This document shows positions 48,940 through 58,813 of a stretch of DNA of 64,000 nucleotides, piece by piece. Source of the DNA: Rikenella microfusus. GTDB lineage: Bacteria > Bacteroidota > Bacteroidia > Bacteroidales > VadinHA17. A program made the translations under genes and the position numbers. Each line of letters begins with the position of its first letter. Position 1 is the first letter of the stretch. The DNA lies in contig DYKN01000002.1 of NCBI GenBank assembly GCA_020722575.1, positions 62,001-126,000 on the forward strand. The letters are read 5' to 3'. Below the pieces are notes generated by a model, which saw only the letters and a list, made by a program, of their open reading frames with translations, had not been told where the DNA came from and did not search any database.

Positions 48940-49160
48940 TTCCAATAATTTCGAATAGAATGTTGAATTATTATTTTTTTCAAAGCCTAATTGTGTGAGA
49001 TTGTTGGTATATTACTTAGATAAGCACTTTTAAAGATAACACAACCTTTCGTTATCACATTCTTGACTCCCCTGCCACCAATGTTCATTTATTCTGATAG
49101 GTAAGAAAAATTAACAATTTAAATTTATGGCAGACACCTTAGAATTAAAATATTAATCTG

Positions 49161-52055
49161 CTAAAACCTCCTGCACAGGTTTATATAAGGACAATATCGA
49201 CATATATATTTATTCTCGGTCATTTTGAACGGCTCTTTGGGGTCGAATATTTTTTTCACCAAATTACGAAGCAACTCTATAAAAGGCTCCCTGATAGATT
49301 TATAATTATCAATATTCATTTCTCCCTGATTTTGCTTTATAACAAGAGTGCCTGAATAATCCAGATCGGTTAATTTTCTAACAGTATAGATTACCGGATA
49401 AATATTTTCTTCCCGGTATTGACTTTGACTGTAGAGTATTTCGCAATAAATAAGTAGCTGAAGCCATTCTTTTGCTCGATCCTTTTTAATTTCATCAAAA
49501 AGTTCTTCAAGTGATTTTATTTTAGGAATTATATCCCCTGTCTTGTAATCAATAATTCTTAGTGAATTGTTAACTCTGTCAATCCTGTCAATTACTCCTC
49601 CAATTTTGATTGTATTTGAATTGCCTGAGTTTCCAAATGACAGCTGTGTATCAAAAAGTTTCTCAAGGCTTTCTATAATAAGAGGTGTCGATTTTGCATC
49701 CTTATCAAGAATCATTTTTATATATTGTTCAAGAATATTAGCAGCAATTTGCTCTGAACCGCTAAGCTTTTCATTAGTTAGAGGGTGGAAAGTTTCAATT
49801 ATAAGTTCCTTTATTTTACCACTGATAATATTACTATTGGCAGAAATTCTGCTAATAGTATTTTTATCAACAGTTCTCCCGATATAAGGCGAATAGATTT
49901 TTTCCATTACCTTATGAAGCATAATCCCGAATGATGCGGGATCAATTCCTTCAAAAATTTTATCAGGTTCTTTAATATCACAGATGTATTTATAATAAAA
50001 TTTCATCCTGCAGGTTAGCCATGCGTTTATTGCTGCAGGGGAAAAAACGGTATCCTTCGAGTTCAGATATTTTTCTTCAAGAATTTTCTGGTGATTCTCA
50101 TTTCTTTCGGTAATTTCAGGGAATGGAATTTTTGCTCCAATTTCATAGCCTGAGCTACTTATTTGTGGAGGGTTCTCGTACAAATAACGAAGTTGAAGGA
50201 GAAACCTGCTCATTTCTCCTGTTCTGAGCCCATCATCATTTGAATTGAATATGAATACAACATTTTCTGCTCTATGAAGCAACCGGTAGAAATAATAAGA
50301 ATAAACCGAATCCTGATGTCGTAAGACAGGAAGGCCGAATGCTTCACGCAGGCTCCATGGCAAATAAGATAACGAACTTGAACTTCGTGGCAATATCTCT
50401 TCGTTAACTGATAGCATAATGATATTTTTGAAATCAAGTACGCGGGTTTCAAGAAGCCCCATAATTTGTAGGCCCGACAGCGGTTCACCGGTAAAAGGGA
50501 CAGATAAATTTCTGATAATATTATCAAAAAGTCTTGCCCATGTTGGAATGTTCATATCTATTTTAGAGGCAGAAATTATCATCTCAAGCCTGTTCAGAAC
50601 CTGCAAGGTTCTGAATAAAAATTCGTTATGAAGCAAATCCTTTGTATTGAGCTCACTTTCATTTTTATCACCCCCTATAATATATTGACTTTCTAAGACA
50701 TTTTTAAGATATAAAGGTATTTCAGTCTGAGATTCAATTCTTCTGAAAATAATGTTTAGCTCAGGAGTCAGGCAAAGTTCTTCCTGCTGGATCCATGGTT
50801 TACCCTTTGATTGGGCAGACGAAAGAATAGTCCGGCTTTTATATTGCTCTTCGTCGGAGAGGAAAGAATGATTGAGAATTTTAGCGACATCATTGAAAGC
50901 GAAAAGAATCTTTCCGTTTTCATTTCTGGAGTTTTTCTGAAGTGATAACAGGTTTTTAACAAAACTATATATCGGGCTGAACCTTAGAGGATAACCCATT
51001 GTTATATTTACATCACCAACATTATCTGGAATTGATGTTATAAGCGGTATAAGAAGATTCTCATCGGCTAGAATTATTGCGGTATCACTTGCATCTTTAT
51101 TATCTGAATGTCCAAATTCTTCAAGAAGATCAGGTATTAGTTTCACCTGTGAAACATCAGAGGTGGTATTGATAATTTTCTTTTTAACATTTCCTGCAGT
51201 AGGTTCTGAAAGTAAGGTTCTGTAATTCCAGTCGTCGGGCATATCATTTCCGAATTCAGATAAATTGGCTCTGATAAAAAAACCGGCAGAATGATCAGAA
51301 TTATTAATATAAACCTCATCGTAATCCCAGTAAAATTTTGCTCTGTTGTTTTTCTTAAGATAATGGAAAAGAGTTTTTTCACATTTATTCAGGGCATTGA
51401 AACCGACAAAATGGAAAGTTTCCCATTCTTCAGGTACCGGAAATGTTCCTGAAAGACATTTTTCTGCCACCTCCCTGAATATCATTCCTTCGTAAGCGAG
51501 TCTTTTGTCCGACAGGTTTTTTCTGAAGTTTTTATAGAGATCTTTCAGGATATTCCATGTATTAATAAAATCTTTTTTCTCATCAGTAGAACTTCCTGCA
51601 TTAAAGTTTCTCCAGAATTGTTGCAAAATTTTTATTTGTTCTTCTGTCAGTTCGCCAAATTTTTGGTCAATATTTTTAAGATCTGAAAGATTCGTAAAAA
51701 TATTTTCTGCATTAACCAGGTATTTATCCACATCATCAAAATCATTCAGGAGCATCTCACCCCAAAAATAAAAGCTATCGAATGATTCTGACTTTTGCAC
51801 AAGTTTGCTGTACTCATTATAAAGTTCAAAAACCAGTAATTCATTTTCTGCTATTCTGAGATCTGAAAATAATCCAAAAAGTTCATTTATAGTCTTAATT
51901 TCAGGTGACCATAAAGGTTTGTCTATTTTTGACGTCAGGTATTTTTTAAAGAATATTCCTGCTCTTCTATTAGGAAAAATGATGCATTGCTTTTCAATTC
52001 TTTCATTGTATGATTTAATAATATGGGCTGCAATATGTTCAAGGAAGGATTTCAT
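49161..52055 (-). CDS. AddB-like subunit with PD-(D/E)XK nuclease and Fe-S site
   Basis: A 964-residue protein resembling AddB/RexB, the second subunit of a RecBCD-type helicase-nuclease. The N-terminus has a helicase-like fold without a good Walker A (CIIFPNRRAGIFFKKYL). The C-terminal PD-(D/E)XK nuclease has His714, Asp823 in GGVIDRID, Asp836 and Lys838 in IIDYKTG, framed by Cys682 (AWLTCRMKFYYK) and CRYCPYINLC (Cys952, 955, 961), the AddB 4Fe-4S pattern. The TIGR01212 gene sits between it and the AddA-like gene. Start at the ATG 52055. Exact function inferred from architecture and neighbour. Confidence 0.82.
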   Translation of the reverse strand: MKSFLEHIAAHIIKSYNERIEKQCIIFPNRRAGIFFKKYLTSKIDKPLWSPEIKTINELFGLFSDLRIAENELLVFELYNEYSKLVQKSESFDSFYFWGEMLLNDFDDVDKYLVNAENIFTNLSDLKNIDQKFGELTEEQIKILQQFWRNFNAGSSTDEKKDFINTWNILKDLYKNFRKNLSDKRLAYEGMIFREVAEKCLSGTFPVPEEWETFHFVGFNALNKCEKTLFHYLKKNNRAKFYWDYDEVYINNSDHSAGFFIRANLSEFGNDMPDDWNYRTLLSEPTAGNVKKKIINTTSDVSQVKLIPDLLEEFGHSDNKDASDTAIILADENLLIPLITSIPDNVGDVNITMGYPLRFSPIYSFVKNLLSLQKNSRNENGKILFAFNDVAKILNHSFLSDEEQYKSRTILSSAQSKGKPWIQQEELCLTPELNIIFRRIESQTEIPLYLKNVLESQYIIGGDKNESELNTKDLLHNEFLFRTLQVLNRLEMIISASKIDMNIPTWARLFDNIIRNLSVPFTGEPLSGLQIMGLLETRVLDFKNIIMLSVNEEILPRSSSSLSYLPWSLREAFGLPVLRHQDSVYSYYFYRLLHRAENVVFIFNSNDDGLRTGEMSRFLLQLRYLYENPPQISSSGYEIGAKIPFPEITERNENHQKILEEKYLNSKDTVFSPAAINAWLTCRMKFYYKYICDIKEPDKIFEGIDPASFGIMLHKVMEKIYSPYIGRTVDKNTISRISANSNIISGKIKELIIETFHPLTNEKLSGSEQIAANILEQYIKMILDKDAKSTPLIIESLEKLFDTQLSFGNSGNSNTIKIGGVIDRIDRVNNSLRIIDYKTGDIIPKIKSLEELFDEIKKDRAKEWLQLLIYCEILYSQSQYREENIYPVIYTVRKLTDLDYSGTLVIKQNQGEMNIDNYKSIREPFIELLRNLVKKIFDPKEPFKMTENKYICRYCPYINLCRRF

Positions 52056-52188
52056 TATAAATATTTCTTTAATTGATATTTTATACAATTCAGTTCTGAA
52101 TCAGGTTTTGTGAAAGTATCATAATTGATTTTTACATGCTTCAATAAGATCTGTCAGTCATAGAAAACTACAATTTTTTGTTTTGATT

Positions 52189-53163
52189 TTATAATTTTTT
52201 ACCGTATAGCTTCCCCTGCCAGGTATTTAATTCTTCCATTTTTTTTTCGATAATAGATGTTATCTGATCCGATCTTCTGTTGTTCCAGTTTCTAACGGTC
52301 AGCATACGGGGAGGAGCTTCACCTGTAAATCTCTCCACAATAATCTCAGGATTCAATCTTTCAAGAAATTCAATAAAGAATTCAATGTATTCTTCAAATG
52401 AAAAGAGTTTAAACATATTCGGGTTTTCCAGATATTCTTTTTCAAGTGCGGTATCTTTGATAATTTGCAGTTGATGGAATTTGGCAAGATGAATTGGCAG
52501 TTGGGAGATAATATCCGCCTCTTTAAGCAAATCGCTGCGGGTTTCTCCAGGCAGTCCCAGGATGAAATGAGCACCTGTGGTAATTCCTGCTGAAGTTGTT
52601 AAAGTTAATGCTTTAACTGAATCGTTAAAAGTATGGCATCTATTGACTCTTTTAAGGGTTGAATCGTAACATGATTCGATACCATATTCCACCACGATAT
52701 AATATTTTCTTGCAAGTTTACTGAGGTAATCTATTTTATCTTCATCAATACAATCGGGCCTTGTGCCGATTACAAGGCCTTTTATTCCGGGGAATGAGAG
52801 GGCTTCTTCATAGAGTTTTCTGAGTTTTTCAAGCGGGGCATAAGTATTTGAGAAAGTCTGGAAATAAGCAAGAAATCCTGCTGCACGTGGGTATCTTTTA
52901 TTAAGAAAATCAATTCCTTCCCTCAGCTGCTGGGAAATGCTTTTAGAAGGGTTGCAATAGGAAGGGCTAAAAGCCTTATTATTGCAGAATGAACAACCAC
53001 CTATTCCTTTAGTACCATCTCTGTTAGGGCAGGTTAACCCTGTATTAATACTCACCTTTTGAAGTCTTCCACCATAGATCCTTCTTAAATAGTCTGAATA
53101 TGCATTGAATCTCCGGGATGTTCCCCATGCAAAAACTTGATGATTTTCCTTCTGGTGAATCAT
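52189..53163 (-). CDS. TIGR01212 family radical SAM protein (YhcC-like)
   Basis: A 324-residue radical SAM protein. Cluster Cys: GLTCPNRDG (Cys45) and GGCSFCNNKAF (Cys57, Cys60), the spaced Cys-x11-Cys-x2-Cys motif typical of this family rather than CxxxCxxC. Other features: VVEYGIESCYDSTLKRVNR, FILGLPGETRSDLL, and FHQLQIIKDTALE. YhcC-like proteins have no settled substrate. The ATG overlaps the AddA stop by 4 bp (ATGA), so it is translationally coupled to the helicase gene. 133 nt then separate it from AddB. Confidence 0.88.
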   Translation of the reverse strand: MIHQKENHQVFAWGTSRRFNAYSDYLRRIYGGRLQKVSINTGLTCPNRDGTKGIGGCSFCNNKAFSPSYCNPSKSISQQLREGIDFLNKRYPRAAGFLAYFQTFSNTYAPLEKLRKLYEEALSFPGIKGLVIGTRPDCIDEDKIDYLSKLARKYYIVVEYGIESCYDSTLKRVNRCHTFNDSVKALTLTTSAGITTGAHFILGLPGETRSDLLKEADIISQLPIHLAKFHQLQIIKDTALEKEYLENPNMFKLFSFEEYIEFFIEFLERLNPEIIVERFTGEAPPRMLTVRNWNNRRSDQITSIIEKKMEELNTWQGKLYGKKL

Positions 53164-56100
53164 TCCACGTTCCTGATTACATTATCATCAACATACCATA
53201 AAAAGGCCTCAACATTTTTGTATCCCATATCCTGCAGCAGTTTACGGTAAAGAGTAACCTGTTCATAATGTTTCTTTTCCTCAGTTCCAAATTTAAAATC
53301 CACCAGTATTATTTTATTTTTCAAAAAAATTACCCTATCAGGTCTGTAAACGGCTCCCCCGGGAGTTAAAATTTCAGGTTCAGTCAGCACTTTGTTTTCG
53401 GGGTTGAACCAATCAGATACTAATGGATTTCTGACCTTATCTGCTAACCTACCTATAATATCTTTGCCTTCCTCCTCTCCTATTCTTCCGTCAACTACCA
53501 TTTTTTCAACGGCAACTTTTATATCCTTAATAGTTATCACGGAAGCAAGTATTTCATGCATAATCTTTCCATAATTAAGTTTGATCTGTATTCTATCTTC
53601 CTTGCTGGTAAACCAGTTTTCTCCATGGAATCTAAGTCGAAGACTTTTGATATTATCATTTACAAAATAGTAACTTGTACTTATTACACCTGAATCATCT
53701 TTAAGAATACCTTTAGTTTTACATTCTGGCAATTCACCAGCAATAAAAACTCCATCATTTTTATTATAATGTTCGTACAAATTCAAAAGAGGGTAATTAT
53801 TTCCCGTTTCAATTTTTTCAGGAGTTTTTTCAGGAATTTTTAGAAATGCCTGTTTCACCCATGATGCAACAGTTGTTTCTTTGCCATCATAGCAAAAACC
53901 TGTAAGAACTTCTTTCGGGCGGGTAAATGCTACATACAATAGGTTCAGATTATCAATGTTAGAATATAAAGTTTCATAATAATAATCATTTTCAAAAATT
54001 GAATACTGAAGGGCTTTTTTATATTTAACAGGTACAGGTCCAATATTTTTTAAAGGCTCATATTCATGGCGGATCCAAATTATAGGATTTTCCCTGCCAT
54101 GGCCTATATGCCAGGAAATGAATGGAATAATTAAAGCTTTAAATTCAAGTCCTTTGGCTTTGTGAATTGTCATTACCTTAATTGAGTCCTGATAGTCAGA
54201 TAATGAAAGAGATTTTTCTGCTCCGTAAATAGTCCACCATTCAATGAATGAGGGTATATCAGAAGAGTTATTTATTGAAAATTCGTATACCAAGTTTTGA
54301 AATGCACTTAGAAATGCACAGTTTTCTTCAGTTACGCCAAGATTAAAAAAATGTATAATATTTTCGACAGCCTCATAAACAGACTTTTGTTTCAATTTAT
54401 TAATAAATTCATTCCAGCCCTGTGGGAAAATTTTATCAATATTTTCGAGAAAATTAGTAATATCAACAGCAAGTTCAGTCTTCCCAATTGCCATAAGGTA
54501 GTTTCTGACCATAACTGCTTTACTGATTTTGTCATCAGGATTAAGAAGATAGCCAAACAGTGCAATAATAAAACTCACTGAATGAGATTTATTTAAAAAC
54601 AAAGAATCACCAGATACAATGCTATAATTATATTTTTCTTTTTTTTCGTCATCAGCTTTAGAGCGGTACTCAATAATTGAATTAATTACTCTGGCGCCTT
54701 CACTATTAAATCGCACAAGAATGCCAATATCTGAGGCTCTGTAACCACTGTCCTGAAGGTTTTCGATCAAAGAAGGCAATTTCTCAAGGACTACTTCTTC
54801 AAAGGATTTAATATCATCTGATTTTATGAATTCTATTTTAATATATCCCCCTTCTTTCCCTTCAGGACATTTCTGGCAGGCATCTATATAAAGTTTGCTC
54901 AAGTTTGTCTTATCTCCTTTAATTTGATGTGATTCTTCAATAACTGAAGGCAAAACTGAAAAAAGTGAATTATTAAATTCAACAATATTTTTAAGGCTCC
55001 TGTAGTTTGTCAGAAGTTTCTTATCAGTTATTCTTCTTCTGTCAATCTGTTTCTCAAGATTGTACATTATTCTCCAGTCGCCGTTTCTCCATCGATAGAT
55101 TGATTGTTTGACATCGCCCACTATCAGGTTATCGTGGCCATTAGCCATGCTATTTAAAATAAGAGGCAAAAAATTATTCCATTGAATTACCGATGTATCC
55201 TGAAACTCATCAATCATAAAATTTTCGAAAATATTTCCTGCTTTTTCATAAATGAAAGGGGTTTGATCACTTCCAATAAGACGGTACAGTAGTTCTCCCG
55301 AATCAGAAAGCAGAAATTTGTTTTCGGCAGATGTGATATTACGAACATTTTTGAGAATATCTGAAAGAATACCAAGAATATAGATATTTTCTAAAATTAA
55401 ACTTGCACTATTTGCCTCAACATAATTATTGTTATAGAATTGCAGAAGATCAATGAATTGTTCACCGAATCCGTCTTTCAGGGCTGAATTCAGTTCCCCG
55501 GTCATTTTTCCTTTGGCTGTCCATAATGGAGGATCGTCAAAGAGCCTGTCAAGTGTGTTGGGAAGCGGTTCGTACAAAGAAATATTTTCATTCAGGTATT
55601 TTCTCATGAAAGCTGAAATACTTCCTCGACTTCCACCAAAAAACATATCATCTGTAACAGCATGTTTGTCAAGTATACTGCGGCACTTTTCAATACGATT
55701 TTTAAGTTCCGAAGCAAATTTTTTCTTAATTTCTTTGAGATCTTCAATAAGGTTATTAAGAAGGTTACGATCTTGTAATTTGCTTTTCTCTTCATCTGTC
55801 ATCAATCGGAAAGTTTCCCTGAAAATTTCTTCTGCAAGTTTTCCAATATCAGCTTGAATATTCCAGTTTTTACCTTCTTCAATTCTTTCCAGGGCGTATC
55901 TGGTTAACCATTTAAGAAGAGATTCATCATCAGCTACATCATCGACAGTGTCAGCAACTGCCTGTGATAAAATATATTTATGATCAATTTCAATGAGATA
56001 TCCATGGTGAAGTCCTATTTCTTTTGTAAAAACTCTTAATACATGTTGAAAGAAGCTGTCGATTGTTCCAATATTAACAAAAGAATAATCATGTAGAATT

Positions 56101-56390
56101 GAAAAGAGAATTTCTTTTGATTTAGCCTGAAGCGTATCAAAAGTGAATCCGGTTTTTCCCATTAGTTTTTCAGCTGTATGGGTTATTTCACCTTTTGAAA
56201 TAAAGTAAAGCTGATCCAGTATTTTAAGTTTCATTTCTGCAGCAGCTTTATTGGTAAAAGTTACTGCCAGGATTTTTCTGTACGCAGGGCCTTTAGAGGT
56301 AAAGAGTTTTAAAAGAAATCTGAATGCCAGTTCTGTTGTTTTTCCAGAGCCTGCAGAAGCTCCGTATTTTATCAAGACGCCGGTTCCCAT
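53160..56390 (-). CDS. AddA-like UvrD/REP helicase-nuclease
   Basis: A 1076-residue superfamily 1 helicase with a C-terminal nuclease, as in AddA. Walker A GASAGSGKT (10-18), VTFTNKAAAEM, DEFQDTS, GDVKQSIYRWRNGDW, TNYRSLKNIVEFNN, VMTIHKAKGLEF and LLYVAFTRPKEVL cover the helicase motifs. The nuclease has IMHEILASV (His), YRPDRVIF (Asp) and IILVDFKFG (Asp, Lys). With the AddB-like protein it would resect double-strand ends for RecA. The ATG at 56390 is chosen (MGTGVLIKYGAS); an upstream frame adds 34 residues overlapping the mnmA promoter. Confidence 0.88.
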   Translation of the reverse strand: MGTGVLIKYGASAGSGKTTELAFRFLLKLFTSKGPAYRKILAVTFTNKAAAEMKLKILDQLYFISKGEITHTAEKLMGKTGFTFDTLQAKSKEILFSILHDYSFVNIGTIDSFFQHVLRVFTKEIGLHHGYLIEIDHKYILSQAVADTVDDVADDESLLKWLTRYALERIEEGKNWNIQADIGKLAEEIFRETFRLMTDEEKSKLQDRNLLNNLIEDLKEIKKKFASELKNRIEKCRSILDKHAVTDDMFFGGSRGSISAFMRKYLNENISLYEPLPNTLDRLFDDPPLWTAKGKMTGELNSALKDGFGEQFIDLLQFYNNNYVEANSASLILENIYILGILSDILKNVRNITSAENKFLLSDSGELLYRLIGSDQTPFIYEKAGNIFENFMIDEFQDTSVIQWNNFLPLILNSMANGHDNLIVGDVKQSIYRWRNGDWRIMYNLEKQIDRRRITDKKLLTNYRSLKNIVEFNNSLFSVLPSVIEESHQIKGDKTNLSKLYIDACQKCPEGKEGGYIKIEFIKSDDIKSFEEVVLEKLPSLIENLQDSGYRASDIGILVRFNSEGARVINSIIEYRSKADDEKKEKYNYSIVSGDSLFLNKSHSVSFIIALFGYLLNPDDKISKAVMVRNYLMAIGKTELAVDITNFLENIDKIFPQGWNEFINKLKQKSVYEAVENIIHFFNLGVTEENCAFLSAFQNLVYEFSINNSSDIPSFIEWWTIYGAEKSLSLSDYQDSIKVMTIHKAKGLEFKALIIPFISWHIGHGRENPIIWIRHEYEPLKNIGPVPVKYKKALQYSIFENDYYYETLYSNIDNLNLLYVAFTRPKEVLTGFCYDGKETTVASWVKQAFLKIPEKTPEKIETGNNYPLLNLYEHYNKNDGVFIAGELPECKTKGILKDDSGVISTSYYFVNDNIKSLRLRFHGENWFTSKEDRIQIKLNYGKIMHEILASVITIKDIKVAVEKMVVDGRIGEEEGKDIIGRLADKVRNPLVSDWFNPENKVLTEPEILTPGGAVYRPDRVIFLKNKIILVDFKFGTEEKKHYEQVTLYRKLLQDMGYKNVEAFLWYVDDNVIRNVE

Positions 56391-56422
56391 ACATTTGTAA
56401 AGATAGACATTTTGAAAATATC

Positions 56423-56430
56423 TATCTTTG
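56423..56430 (+). promoter_or_regulatory. -7 promoter box touching the mnmA start
   Basis: TATCTTTG, exact TAnnTTTG, ends only 4 nt before the mnmA ATG at 56435. The transcript would start at or beside the AUG. No -33 TTG at the usual distance. Confidence 0.45.
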
Positions 56431-56434
56431 TCGC

Positions 56435-57634
56435 ATGAAAGAAAGAATAGTAGTTGGGTTATCGGGAGGTGTTGATTCCAGTGTTGCCGCATGGATTCTG
56501 AAAGAAAAGGGTTATGAAGTTGCCGGCCTTTTCATGAGAAACTGGCATGATACAACAGGGCTTCTTCAGAGTGAATGTCACTGGGAAGATGATGTTATGT
56601 TTGCTGAAATGGTAGCAAAAAAAATCAATATTCCGTTTCATTTTGTTGACCTGAGTGAACAGTACAAAAAAAGGGTAGTTGACTACATGTTTTCGGAGTA
56701 CAGAGCTGGCAGAACTCCCAATCCTGATATATTATGCAACAGGGAAATCAAATTTGACTCATTTGCCATAGAGGCAGAAAAGCTGGGTACAGATTATCTT
56801 GCAACGGGTCATTATTGCAGAAAAGATGAAATTAATGTTGAGGGAAAAACGATATACCGTTTGTTATCAGGGAAAGATGTGAATAAGGATCAGAGTTATT
56901 TTCTCTGCCAGCTCAGTCAGAAACAATTATCAAATGTATTGTTTCCGGTTGGTGAAATGAGTAAAAAAGAGGTCAGGGATTTAGCTGCCAGATTAAAGCT
57001 CCCCACGGCACATCGTAAAGATTCTCAGGGAATATGTTTTATAGGAAAGGTACATCTTCCAACTTTTCTTCAGCAGAAAATTGCTCCGGCTATAGGAGAA
57101 ATAATTGAAATACCTGCTGAAAATATTTTGCAAATATCAGATAGTGAATATACTGGTAACGAAATAAATGAAGAATTTCTCAGGAAGGCAGTTGCTCCCT
57201 ATTATTTGAATCCAGAGATGGGAAGCGTTATAGGTCAGCACAATGGAGCCCATTTTTACACAATTGGTCAGCGGAAAGGTATAAATATCGGTGGGTACCG
57301 TGAACCACTCTTTGTAATAGGAATTGATACCTTTAATAATATACTTTATGTTGGCCAAGGGCAATCACATCCCGGATTATACAGGAAGGGTCTTTTTATT
57401 AAGAAAGGAGATATTCACTGGATAAGGGATGATATGGTTATGGTCGATGGTGAGAGCAGGGAGTATATGGTAAGAATAAGGTATCGTCAGCCTTTGCAGA
57501 AAGCAAGACTTTTTGCAAGGAAAGAAGGCATATATGTTTTATTCAACAAATTACAGCGAGGTATCACTCCCGGGCAGTTTGCTGCATGGTATGATGGTGA
57601 TGAGGTTATTGGCTCAGGGGTAATACTGGCATGA
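56435..57634 (+). CDS. mnmA: tRNA-specific 2-thiouridylase
   Basis: Adds sulfur to U34 of tRNA-Lys, -Glu and -Gln using persulfide from TusE or a desulfurase. The 399 residues have the PP-loop SGGVDS (10-15), AGLFMRNW, GRTPNPDILCNREIKFD (Cys101), TGHYC, DQSYFLCQLSQ, QGICFIGKV (Cys201), TIGQRKGINIGG, and the C-terminal beta-barrel. Both catalytic Cys are present. Start ATG 56435 (MKERIVVGLSGG), divergent from AddA. Confidence 0.96.
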   Translation: MKERIVVGLSGGVDSSVAAWILKEKGYEVAGLFMRNWHDTTGLLQSECHWEDDVMFAEMVAKKINIPFHFVDLSEQYKKRVVDYMFSEYRAGRTPNPDILCNREIKFDSFAIEAEKLGTDYLATGHYCRKDEINVEGKTIYRLLSGKDVNKDQSYFLCQLSQKQLSNVLFPVGEMSKKEVRDLAARLKLPTAHRKDSQGICFIGKVHLPTFLQQKIAPAIGEIIEIPAENILQISDSEYTGNEINEEFLRKAVAPYYLNPEMGSVIGQHNGAHFYTIGQRKGINIGGYREPLFVIGIDTFNNILYVGQGQSHPGLYRKGLFIKKGDIHWIRDDMVMVDGESREYMVRIRYRQPLQKARLFARKEGIYVLFNKLQRGITPGQFAAWYDGDEVIGSGVILA

Positions 57635-57650
57635 GCAGGAATATTTTTTA

Positions 57651-58790
57651 TCAGGATAATCTGTTTTTATAGTCATTATAAGAAAAACTGCGGATCAGTT
57701 TGAATTTACCCTGTTTAGTCCAGATCCCTATTGAAGGATGATTAACGCCGTTGAAAGTAGTAGTTTTGACCATTGTATAATGGATCATATCCCAGAATAC
57801 TATTCTGTCGCCAGGTTTCAGTTCTCTGTCAAAATCCCAGTCGCCCATATAATCACCTGAAAGGCAAGAGTTTCCTCCCATACGGTAGGTATATTTGCCT
57901 TTTCCTGGTTCTTTTGCACCCAGTATTATGGGCTTGTATGGCATTTCAAGGCAATCGGGCATATGTGCAGTAAAAGAAACATCGAGCATGGCGGTTTTTA
58001 TATTGTTGTTTTCAACAATATCTTCCACTGTGGCGACAAGTTCTCCTGTTTCCCATGCAAATGCACTCCCTGGTTCAAGAATTACTTTTAGTCCCCATCT
58101 TTTTCTGAATTTTTTGAGAAGATCAATTAGATGATCCACATCATAATTTTTTCTTGTTATTAGATGGCCGCCACCCATATTTATCCATTTGATAAAAGGG
58201 AAAAATCTGCTGAATTTTTGCTCAACCACCTTAAGTACTTTTTCCAGAATATATGAATCGTTTTCAAAAAGGACATGAAAATGTAAACCTTCAATATTTT
58301 CAGGCAATCCTTTTGAAAGAGATTCTGCTGTTACTCCAAGTCTTGAGCCGGGAGAGCAGGGATTGTATAAATCTACGCTTATTTCCGAAAACTCAGGATT
58401 TATTCTTAGGCCCGGAGATATTTTTACCGGTGATTTTTTAATATAAGGGAAAAATCTGTGGTATTGTGACAGGGAATTGAATGTTATATGAGAGCTGAAA
58501 TTAAGAATTTCAGGAAATTCTTTTTCTTTAAACACCGGGGCATATGTATGGGCTCTTGTTCCGATTTCCTCAAAGCATAATCTAGCTTCATGGAGTGAGC
58601 TGGCGGCAGCACCGGAAATATATTCACGAAGGATTCCAAAGACTCCCCACATGGCAAAGCTTTTGAAAGCAAGGATTATTTCAACATCGGCTTCATCAGC
58701 AACGTGTTTAATCAAAGATAGGTTATTTCTGAATCTTTCTTCATCAATTACATAACAGGGTGATGGAATAACTGTATAGTCTATTGCCAT
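57651..58790 (-). CDS. nspC: Carboxynorspermidine decarboxylase
   Basis: PLP enzyme that decarboxylates carboxynorspermidine or carboxyspermidine, giving norspermidine or spermidine in the alternative polyamine route. The 379-residue protein has the PLP lysine in AFKSFAMW (Lys43), GLHFHVLFEND, GGGHLITRKNYD, EPGSAFAWETGELVA and MGGNSCLSGDYMGDW. It follows the dehydrogenase by 23 nt and is convergent with mnmA. Bacteroidota commonly make spermidine by this pathway. Confidence 0.94.
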   Translation of the reverse strand: MAIDYTVIPSPCYVIDEERFRNNLSLIKHVADEADVEIILAFKSFAMWGVFGILREYISGAAASSLHEARLCFEEIGTRAHTYAPVFKEKEFPEILNFSSHITFNSLSQYHRFFPYIKKSPVKISPGLRINPEFSEISVDLYNPCSPGSRLGVTAESLSKGLPENIEGLHFHVLFENDSYILEKVLKVVEQKFSRFFPFIKWINMGGGHLITRKNYDVDHLIDLLKKFRKRWGLKVILEPGSAFAWETGELVATVEDIVENNNIKTAMLDVSFTAHMPDCLEMPYKPIILGAKEPGKGKYTYRMGGNSCLSGDYMGDWDFDRELKPGDRIVFWDMIHYTMVKTTTFNGVNHPSIGIWTKQGKFKLIRSFSYNDYKNRLS

Positions 58791-58813
58791 TTCACAAATG
58801 ACTAAATGATTAT

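Noticed and set aside
48940..49160. Small RNA or terminator after ribH
   Set aside because: Only short AT-only or 6-bp inverted repeats (GATAAC/GTTATC, CTGCCA/TGGCAG) are present; nothing exceeds chance.
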